DNA of 64,000 nt, taken from positions 1-64,000 of the forward strand of contig URWA01000014.1 of assembly GCA_900551445.1 (NCBI GenBank). The letters run 5' to 3'. This DNA is from an uncultured Bacteroides sp. Its GTDB lineage: Bacteria; Bacteroidota; Bacteroidia; Bacteroidales; Bacteroidaceae. Position 1 is the stretch's first letter, and each line of letters starts with the position of its first letter. Both the position numbers and the translations under genes were made by a program. The notes below the pieces were generated by a model. It saw only the letters and a program-made list of their open reading frames with translations, was not told where the DNA came from and searched no databases. Shown piece by piece: positions 1 through 6,720 of the stretch.

Positions 1-81
1 AGTCGCTATTGTTGTATATAAAGGTTTAAAACTTGTAGTTTATCGAATGCTTACATAGAACAACGCCTTGTTGCGTTCTAT

Positions 82-170
82 GTTTCCTGATACAGAAACG
101 TATGTTTTCCTATAGGGGAACGTATGTTTCTGCACTGGGAAACATACGTTTCTCACATGCGAAACATAAA
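82..170. repeat. 22-bp-period palindrome array 1
   Basis: Three imperfect palindromes of the form GAAAC-N4-GTTTC are centred at about 101.5, 123.5 and 145.5. Half-units continue the same register at 79.5 (right arm only) and 167.5 (left arm only). The period is exactly 22 bp. The central four bases are GTAT, GTAT and ATAC, so units 1 and 3 are also inverted repeats of each other (95-107 against 140-152, 13 bp perfect). A separate hairpin with 9-bp arms (53-61 and 75-83) lies just to the left. The array is non-coding and lies upstream of the first silent SusC cassette. A second array with the same period is at 34755-34880. The function is unknown. Confidence 0.7.
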
Positions 171-324
171 ATACAATGAACTGGTTATGAATTAACATTG
201 TTAGATTTTTATTTATATCAGTAAAAACAGGGTAGAAAACCTATCTAATTTTCATCGTTACAAAGGTTGAGAGGAATCTATAGATAAATTAGTATTTCTA
301 TAATAAGCTGTTTATTAGTTATTT

Positions 325-3312
325 ATGCGTAATTTTAGTTCCGCGGGAACTTTGGTCATTTCCTTCATCGGAATGCAGACGCAGGAAGTAAAGGTACAAC
401 CGATGGTGAAGGTAGTATTGAAATCTGATGCGGAGCAACTTGATGAAGTTGTTGTGACTGCAATGGGTATCAAACGCGACCGTAAAGCGTTGGGTTATGC
501 AGCACAGGATTTGAAGTCTGATGAATTAAGTAAAAGTGGTACGACTTCATTGGCCAATGCCATACAAGGAAAATTGACTGGAGTCGAAGTCCGCCAGTCT
601 TCTGGTGCACCGGGAGCTTCTTCACAAATTATTATCCGTGGTGCCCGCTCGTTCGATGGAAACAACCAGCCTCTGTATGTGATTGATGGTATGCCAATTA
701 ATACTTCTGCCGACTTCGATACCGGAAGTTCTGTAACAGGTGCGAACTATGCTGATCGTAGTATTGATATCAATCCTGAAGATATTGAAACAATTAACGT
801 ACTTAAAGGACAGGCTGCTTCTGCCTTGTACGGTATCCGTGCTTCCAACGGTGTGATTGTAATTACAACCAAACGTGGAGCAAAAAACAACCTGAACAAA
901 CCGGCTGTCACTATCTCTACAAACTTGAGTGCTCAACGGGTATCAAGAAAATTTGAACGTCAGACAGTGTATGCACAGGGTGACAATATCAGTGCATATA
1001 ACCCTTCTTCTTCCAGTACATGGGGACCTAAAATCAGTGATTTGCCTAATGATCCTGTTTATGGAGGAAATGCAAATAATGATTATACTGCTAAATATGG
1101 CATGCACGAAGGTCAATATTATAATACCCAGCGTGCTAAAGCAGGACTGGACGGTTGGACTACCCCTCAAATTTATGACAATGTAGGTGATTTCCTTGGT
1201 ACAGGTTTCACTGAAAATACCAATGTGAATATATCTCAGAGCCTTAATGGAGTGAATTATTCATTTGGTCTGAACAACTCTTATCAGAACGGTATTATTC
1301 CGTCTACAGGAATGAACCGTTGGGGAGCAAGAGGATTGGTTGACTGGAAAATCAATGAGGAATGGAACACAGGTTTTTCTGCCAACTATTCGTCTACGAA
1401 AATTACTTCAGCTCCGGGTGCCAACGACGGTATCATGAATGTGGTTTATTCGGCTCCGGCAGAATATGACTTGAAAGGTATTCCGACTCATGCTCCAGGA
1501 GATGTCACCAATCAGGTATTGTTCCGTTCCACTTCTTTCGTGAACCCTTACTGGTGGGCAGACAACAACGAATACTTGCAGCATACAAACCGTGTGTTTG
1601 GAAATGCTTACCTTGAATACCAACCCAAATTGAACTGGGGAGATGGATTTACATTGAAGTTCCGTGAACAGGCAGGTTTGGATATCTGGACATCCAACTA
1701 TTCGGATGTAAGAGAAATGGGTTCAACCACTGCTTTGACTGGAGGTGATATTGAAAATTATGGTTCTCAGCACAATGTATTCAATAACTTGTTTACCATC
1801 AATTTTGACGGACGGTTTGGAAGTGAAGACGAATGGGGCTTGAATATCATCTTAGGTAATGAATTCAATGATGAGAATATCCGTACATGGGACTATTATG
1901 CAAGTAATTTCAATTTCCCTGGGTTTACCACTATCGGGAATGCTACCAACCTGGCTTCTGCCAGTGAATATACCAGACGGGAACGTACGGTCGGTTTCTT
2001 TGGAAGTGCATCTGTATCATGGAAAGACCAGCTGTATCTGACTGTTACCGGACGTAATGACTATGTATCCACAATGCCTAGAGGTAGCCGTAGCTTCTTC
2101 TATCCTTCTGTTTCTTTGGGATGGGAATTTACCAAACTGCCTTTCCTTGAAGGTAACAGCGTAATCAACTATGGTAAATTAAGAGGTTCATTTGCACAAG
2201 TCGGTCAGGCCGGAAATTATTACAATAATTTCTATTATACCCCGTCTTATGGCGGAGGTTTCTTGGCCTATACTCCGGTATCTTATCCTCTTCCAAGCGG
2301 TGTTTCATCATACGTTCCTTACTATGTGGTCTATGATGAAAACCTCAAACCACAGAATACGGTCAACTATGAGGCCGGTATTGACTTGCATCTGTTCAAC
2401 AGCAGAGTTAAAATGGAATATACATATAGTTTGCAGAATGTAAAAGACCAGATATTCTCTGTACCGACAGATGGTACTATAGGTTATCAGTATATGATGA
2501 CCAATGCAGGAAAAATGCGTACACATGCACATGAATTCTCAATCAATGCAGCCATCCTGCAGAGTAAAGATTATGATTTGAACTTAGGTATCAACTTCAC
2601 TCGGATTGTGAATAAAGTAGTAGAACTGGCTCCGGGTGTGGAATCAATCATGTTGGGTGGTTTTGTAGAACCGCAGATCAGAGCTCAGGCAGGATGCACA
2701 TATCCTAATATCTATGGTGCAGCATTCAAACGTGACGATGAAGGAAACCTTCTTTTGCTTAATGGTCTGCCACAAGCTACAGGAGACAGTCAGAACTTGG
2801 GCAACTGTTCACCGGACTTCACCACCGGTATCACTTTCGGCGGACGTTACAAACGTCTTTCTTTGGAGACCACATGGAGCTGGCAGCAGGGTGGTAAAAT
2901 GTATCATGGTACAAACATGACATTGAACTATTTCGGTGCGACCAAGGAATCTCTCGATTATCATGAAGGAACGATGGTGGCAGAAGGAGTCGATGAAGCT
3001 ACGGGAGAAAAGAATACGGTTGAGGTCAGCAAGCAAGCTTACTATCAGGCCTATTACAATATTTCTGAGTCAGGTATCTATGATACCAGCTTCGTGAAAT
3101 TGCGTGACGTCACACTGACTTACCAGCTGCCTAAGATGGGTATATTCGATATTTCAGTTTATGGATTTGCCCGCAATATCTTGGTTTGGGCCAACTTGCC
3201 TAATTTTGACCCGGAATCATCACAGGGTAACAATAACATGAGTGGATATTTTGAACGTTTCTCTGTGCCTAATACTTCAAGCTTTGGCGGTGGACTTACT
3301 ATTAAATTTTAA
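325..3312 (+). CDS. SusC/RagA-type TonB-dependent receptor, silent 5'-truncated cassette 1
   Basis: The product would be a 995-residue outer-membrane TonB-dependent glycan or nutrient importer of the SusC/RagA family. It contains the end of the carboxypeptidase-D-like N-terminal domain (SAGTLVISFIGMQTQEV), the DEVVVTAMG plug-entry motif, the plug with NPEDIETINVLKG and ASALYGIRASNGVI, and a complete beta-barrel ending in an aromatic-rich strand and IKF. About 100 residues expected in a full SusC are missing: the signal peptide and most of the N-terminal domain. The ATG at 325 is only 12 bp before the recombination site and has an in-frame stop nine bases upstream (316-318), so it is probably not a working start. 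No promoter was seen. It is paired with the susD-like gene 18 bp downstream. I read it as a silent shufflon cassette that is expressed only after inversion. Confidence 0.85.
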   Translation: MRNFSSAGTLVISFIGMQTQEVKVQPMVKVVLKSDAEQLDEVVVTAMGIKRDRKALGYAAQDLKSDELSKSGTTSLANAIQGKLTGVEVRQSSGAPGASSQIIIRGARSFDGNNQPLYVIDGMPINTSADFDTGSSVTGANYADRSIDINPEDIETINVLKGQAASALYGIRASNGVIVITTKRGAKNNLNKPAVTISTNLSAQRVSRKFERQTVYAQGDNISAYNPSSSSTWGPKISDLPNDPVYGGNANNDYTAKYGMHEGQYYNTQRAKAGLDGWTTPQIYDNVGDFLGTGFTENTNVNISQSLNGVNYSFGLNNSYQNGIIPSTGMNRWGARGLVDWKINEEWNTGFSANYSSTKITSAPGANDGIMNVVYSAPAEYDLKGIPTHAPGDVTNQVLFRSTSFVNPYWWADNNEYLQHTNRVFGNAYLEYQPKLNWGDGFTLKFREQAGLDIWTSNYSDVREMGSTTALTGGDIENYGSQHNVFNNLFTINFDGRFGSEDEWGLNIILGNEFNDENIRTWDYYASNFNFPGFTTIGNATNLASASEYTRRERTVGFFGSASVSWKDQLYLTVTGRNDYVSTMPRGSRSFFYPSVSLGWEFTKLPFLEGNSVINYGKLRGSFAQVGQAGNYYNNFYYTPSYGGGFLAYTPVSYPLPSGVSSYVPYYVVYDENLKPQNTVNYEAGIDLHLFNSRVKMEYTYSLQNVKDQIFSVPTDGTIGYQYMMTNAGKMRTHAHEFSINAAILQSKDYDLNLGINFTRIVNKVVELAPGVESIMLGGFVEPQIRAQAGCTYPNIYGAAFKRDDEGNLLLLNGLPQATGDSQNLGNCSPDFTTGITFGGRYKRLSLETTWSWQQGGKMYHGTNMTLNYFGATKESLDYHEGTMVAEGVDEATGEKNTVEVSKQAYYQAYYNISESGIYDTSFVKLRDVTLTYQLPKMGIFDISVYGFARNILVWANLPNFDPESSQGNNNMSGYFERFSVPNTSSFGGGLTIKF
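337..351. other. Putative shufflon recombination site 1
   Basis: The 15-bp sequence AGTTCCGCGGGAACT has perfect 6-bp inverted arms (AGTTCC and GGAACT) around a GCG core. It occurs identically at 6656-6670. In both places it is the exact point where two otherwise different upstream regions become homologous, and it lies in frame within the coding sequence of a truncated susC. That is what a site-specific inversion site in a SusC shufflon should look like. No recombinase gene is present in the window, so the assignment is inferred from structure alone. Confidence 0.65.
337..401 (+). repeat. 65-bp cassette repeat, copy 1
   Basis: This stretch matches 6656-6720 at 62 of 65 positions. All three differences are synonymous third-position changes (GTC/GTT, GTA/GTG, CAA/CAG), so 22 encoded residues from SSAGTLV to VQP are identical. 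The homology starts abruptly at the palindromic site and then decays into ordinary SusC family divergence. It could serve as recombination tract as well as coding sequence. Confidence 0.8.
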
Positions 3313-3330
3313 TATAAATACGATTCGAAC

Positions 3331-4785
3331 ATGAAGAAATATATATTATCCGTTTTGTCTGTTGCATTTCTTGGACTGACATCTTGTACCGAGGATATAA
3401 TGGACGATATCAACAAAGATAATCAGCATCCTGCTCCTGAAAACGTGTCAGCCGCACTTCAGTTGACAGATGCAATCATGGCTACAGGTTTCAGCACTGT
3501 TTCTGGGGATTATGCTTTTTATCTTTCTTCTCTCAATGAGCAAGAAATTGGTATTGGAAACAATCAGCTGATGAGAGCTGAACTACGTAACTCTTCTGAA
3601 TGGGCTGCGTCTACAACCTTTAATAATGTCTGGAATTCCACATACGGAAATCTGATGAACATCCGTCAGATGATTGAAAAAATCAATACCGGAACACAAG
3701 GAAATGCCGGTAAGTATGACTTGTTGGGTATGGCCCAAGTGCTGGAGGCCTTGAATTTCGGAGTGTTGACAGATATGCATGGAGATATACCCTATAGTGA
3801 GGCTTTGCTGGGGCAAGAAAATCTCCAGCCTAAACTGGATGCACAAAAGGATGTGTATGCTGGTATATTAAAGACATTGGAAGATGCTATTAGCAATCTT
3901 GAAAAAGGAAAAGATTTAAAGTCTGCCGGAAATCAAGACATTGCATTTAAAAACGATAATGAACAGTGGATGGCCACAGCATACGCTTTAAAGGCTCGCT
4001 ATTTGATTCATCAGCTGGCTGTAACTGAAGATAGGAATGCTTTATTGGCAGAGGTAAAGGCTGCGGCTGGAAAAGCTGTTGAACTGGGTTTCAAAGGATT
4101 CATGATTAAAGAATTCAACGGCGTTACTTGTGACAATCCTTGGAGTGCTTATCTATGGAGCAGATATTACATTGCTTCTTCAAAAACCGTTACGGATTTA
4201 ATGGGTAGTGACGATCCTCGTTTTACTTATTACACTTATGAAACAGGAGAATCATATACTCCTGGAGATGAAACGGCCGCACAAGTTGCCGACGGAAGTC
4301 TGGCTTTCCCGGAATGGTATGATTTAGGTACTCAACCTCTTCATCTGTTCAGCGTGTCTGAATTATATTTCATCTTGGCTGAAGCTAAATTACGCCTGAA
4401 TGAAGATGCTACCAGTGAATTCCAAAAGGCTGTAACCGCTTCTATCAGTGAAATATTGGGATGGTGTGGAGATGATAGCGATGCCAGTGCTTACGTAAAT
4501 TCATTGGGAACACCGACGCTCAAGACGCTTTTTGAGCAGAAGTACATTGCTCAATGTGCAGATGAGCAAGTGGAAACTTACAATGATTTACGCCGTTTGA
4601 AAGCAATGGGAGAAAGTTATGTAATCCTGACTAATCCTTACAACACACAAGGAGGTATAAATCGTTATCCGGAACGCTTGCCATACGGTAACAGTAGTGT
4701 GTTAAGTAATCCGAACGTAAGCAGTGCATACGGAGATGGGTATTATATCTACTCTGAAAAAACATGGATAAACGGTGGCAAATAA
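3331..4785 (+). CDS. SusD/RagB-like outer-membrane lipoprotein (cassette 1)
   Basis: This 484-residue lipoprotein is the surface glycan-binding lid partner of the SusC just upstream. The signal peptide ends in a lipobox LTSC with Cys19, followed by acidic residues (TEDIMDD), which in Bacteroidetes favour surface export. It belongs to the SusD-like_2 branch rather than the classic RagB type, judging by QLTDAIMATGF near the N terminus and the LGTQPLHLFSVSELYFILAEAKLRL segment before the TPR-like C terminus. The substrate is unknown. It lies 18 bp after the truncated susC and should move and be expressed with it. A strong terminator follows. Confidence 0.85.
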   Translation: MKKYILSVLSVAFLGLTSCTEDIMDDINKDNQHPAPENVSAALQLTDAIMATGFSTVSGDYAFYLSSLNEQEIGIGNNQLMRAELRNSSEWAASTTFNNVWNSTYGNLMNIRQMIEKINTGTQGNAGKYDLLGMAQVLEALNFGVLTDMHGDIPYSEALLGQENLQPKLDAQKDVYAGILKTLEDAISNLEKGKDLKSAGNQDIAFKNDNEQWMATAYALKARYLIHQLAVTEDRNALLAEVKAAAGKAVELGFKGFMIKEFNGVTCDNPWSAYLWSRYYIASSKTVTDLMGSDDPRFTYYTYETGESYTPGDETAAQVADGSLAFPEWYDLGTQPLHLFSVSELYFILAEAKLRLNEDATSEFQKAVTASISEILGWCGDDSDASAYVNSLGTPTLKTLFEQKYIAQCADEQVETYNDLRRLKAMGESYVILTNPYNTQGGINRYPERLPYGNSSVLSNPNVSSAYGDGYYIYSEKTWINGGK

Positions 4786-4831
4786 AAATAATTTTGCTGA
4801 TTAATTTATCCTTTTCAACTAAATAAAGAAG

Positions 4832-4880
4832 ACCTTACCCAAGTTTACGTTTTTAGCGTATTCTTGGGTAAGGTTTTCTT
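4832..4880. terminator. Bidirectional terminator
   Basis: A perfect 12-bp stem (ACCTTACCCAAG at 4832-4843 with CTTGGGTAAGGT at 4863-4874) with a 19-nt loop is followed by TTTCTT. It separates the susD-like gene (+) from the convergent AAA-ATPase-like gene (-). Confidence 0.8.
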
Positions 4881-6435
4881 ATGTTGAACTATCTTCCACA
4901 ATCCATTTCTGGATATTCCGTGTCTTATTGCTGAAGTTTACGCCTATTTTGAAAACCTTTCTCCCATCTGTTTGAAAAGGAATTGCGTAGTGTTTGTCAT
5001 TTATTTGTTTCAATGCTTCTTCACCGGAACCTTCCAGCTTGAATTCCATCACATAAATAAAATGGTTCGTTTTTATTATCAGATCTATGCGACCCTCTGA
5101 CGTATGGTATTCTGCCTCTGTGTAGAAACCAAGCAGTTTGAATATAATGAAAAGTACATTTTGATAATGTAGCTCCACATCGCGTATCATTTCATAAGGA
5201 ATATCAGCAAAAAAACTTTGCAGACGTGAAAAAAAGGCATCTATTTCTCCTTTTTCTATTTCCTCAATAAAACTCATGATTTGAAATGCCGATTCTGTGG
5301 GCTGTACATGAGTATAATATGGCAACAAATAACTAATAAAACCTTCTTCTACTTCTTTGTTGGGAAACCCCAAAGTATATATGTTAAAACGGGAATTATA
5401 GTCTTTAATCGTCAGGTATCCACTTTGATATAGAACTGGGATAGGGCTATTTGCCAAAGACTCTACGCCATTCAGTAAATCAGCTGTAACCATTTCATTT
5501 GAAAGCCGGACCAAGTTGCATTTGTTTTGTTTAAGCAATTGAGCTAGATAAGTAGGTGTACCAGTTTCAAACCAATAATTGCCAAACTTCATTTTAGCAA
5601 ACGTGTTTAAAAGGCTAAATGGATTATACAATCCTATGGAATCTTCAGTAAAATGATATCCGTCATAACGCTCTTTTAAAGACTGGCAGACCTGCTCATA
5701 ACTCATATTGGTATGAACAGACAATTCATGCAGGTCTTCTTCCAGCCAAGCATGAATTTCATCTTCCGTAATTCCACAAAGTTCAGCATATCGTTTGTCA
5801 AAGGATATATCCATCAAATTATTCAAATCACTGAATATGCTTACCTTACTGAACTTGGTAACACCTGTCAATAATGCGAATTGAATATATTGATCTTTGC
5901 TTTTCAATGCTCCATAAAAGGCCTTTAATGTATCACGATAACTGTCTTGCAGTTCGTTGTTTCCGATAGTCTGAAGCATGGGTTTGTCATATTCATCTAC
6001 TAAAATCACGACATTTTTTCCAGTCTTTTCGGCTGCACGCTGAATTATTCCTTGGAAACGCAAGGATAAAGATACTTCACTCGGCTCTGTTCCATAGACT
6101 TTTTCCCATTTTGTTAAGATATCATTCAAAATATCGTCAAGGCTTTTAAGTGTGTCATATTTTTGCGCATTGAGGTCAATATGTAAAATTGGATAAGAGA
6201 GCCAGTCTTTTTCTATTGAGTCAATATACAATCCTTGAAATAAATCTTTTCGCCCGGAATAATAGGCTTCCAACGTAGATATCAGCAAGCTTTTCCCGAA
6301 TCGTCTTGGCCGACTGAAAAAATAATACTTTCCGGTCGATACTAAACGATAAATAAGTTCAGTTTTATCTATATACAGATAGCCTCCTTTACGAAGGCTC
6401 TCGAAACTTTGTATACCTACAGGATATTTTTTCAT
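4879..6435 (-). CDS. AAA-ATPase-like / PD-(D/E)XK nuclease-like protein
   Basis: This 518-residue protein has the Bacteroidetes-rich AAA-ATPase_like plus PDDEXK_9 arrangement. The N-terminal part holds a Walker A-like loop SRPRRFGKSLL (residues 41-51) and a Walker B-like VVILVDEYDKPM near residue 155. The C terminus has GRIDLII and MEFKLEG, giving a PD-(D/E)XK-type triad D451, E464 and K466. Members are found in many paralogous copies in Bacteroides; their cellular role is not settled, and the family has been linked to mobile or decayed elements. It lies between the two silent SusC/SusD cassettes in opposite orientation and has its own promoter (-33 at 6486-6489, -7 at 6456-6463). It is intact, not frameshifted. 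A role in cassette rearrangement is possible but unsupported: it is not a tyrosine or serine recombinase. Confidence 0.8.
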   Translation of the reverse strand: MKKYPVGIQSFESLRKGGYLYIDKTELIYRLVSTGKYYFFSRPRRFGKSLLISTLEAYYSGRKDLFQGLYIDSIEKDWLSYPILHIDLNAQKYDTLKSLDDILNDILTKWEKVYGTEPSEVSLSLRFQGIIQRAAEKTGKNVVILVDEYDKPMLQTIGNNELQDSYRDTLKAFYGALKSKDQYIQFALLTGVTKFSKVSIFSDLNNLMDISFDKRYAELCGITEDEIHAWLEEDLHELSVHTNMSYEQVCQSLKERYDGYHFTEDSIGLYNPFSLLNTFAKMKFGNYWFETGTPTYLAQLLKQNKCNLVRLSNEMVTADLLNGVESLANSPIPVLYQSGYLTIKDYNSRFNIYTLGFPNKEVEEGFISYLLPYYTHVQPTESAFQIMSFIEEIEKGEIDAFFSRLQSFFADIPYEMIRDVELHYQNVLFIIFKLLGFYTEAEYHTSEGRIDLIIKTNHFIYVMEFKLEGSGEEALKQINDKHYAIPFQTDGRKVFKIGVNFSNKTRNIQKWIVEDSST

Positions 6436-6455
6436 CTTGCTAAAGTGTTTATTTA

Positions 6456-6489
6456 CAAAGTTAGTTTTTTATCTTACAATCTGTCCAAA
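6456..6489 (-). promoter_or_regulatory. Bacteroidetes-type promoter for the AAA/PD-(D/E)XK gene
   Basis: On the minus strand a TTTG (6486-6489) is followed after 22 bases by TAACTTTG (6456-6463). This matches the TTTG/TAnnTTTG consensus of Bacteroides sigma-ABfr promoters. It lies about 20 bases before the ATG at 6435. Confidence 0.6.
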
Positions 6490-6655
6490 ATTCAGAAATA
6501 TAAGTTTTGATATAACTAGAATTCCTTAATAAAAATAGTAGAGTTTGGGTAGAAAAATTGTGTCAAAAGTTTACTTATATATCATTAACTCTTATGGGGA
6601 AATGGATTATTAAGAAATGTATTCTCTTGATTATTAATCAGTTGTTGATATATTT

Positions 6656-6670
6656 AGTTCCGCGGGAACT
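6656..6670. other. Putative shufflon recombination site 2
   Basis: This is a second exact copy of AGTTCCGCGGGAACT, in the same orientation as the copy at 337-351. Upstream sequence is unrelated apart from a shared TTTAGTT run and a weak GGGTAGAAAA match 107-109 bp further up. The 5' gap 6490-6655 holds no gene, no clear ribosome-binding site and no TAnnTTTG box pointing into the cassette. Confidence 0.65.
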
Positions 6671-6720
6671 TTGGTTATTTCCTTCATCGGAATGCAGACG
6701 CAGGAAGTGAAGGTACAGCC
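6656..6720 (+). repeat. 65-bp cassette repeat, copy 2
   Basis: Partner of 337-401 (62 of 65 identical, differences synonymous). Because both copies are in direct orientation, recombination between them would excise the first SusC/SusD pair and the AAA-ATPase-like gene, whereas recombination with an oppositely oriented expression locus would invert. Confidence 0.8.

Noticed and set aside
53..83. Terminator for a gene left of the window
   Set aside because: The hairpin (9-bp arms) lacks a T tract on either side; retained only as a structure near array 1.
325..330. ATG at 325 as a true start of SusC cassette 1
   Set aside because: It would give a receptor without signal peptide; an in-frame stop lies nine bases upstream and no ribosome-binding site is seen. 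Kept only as a coordinate.
337..401. Ends of an insertion sequence or transposon
   Set aside because: No transposase, no terminal inverted repeat pair around the block and no target duplication; the repeat is coding sequence of SusC.
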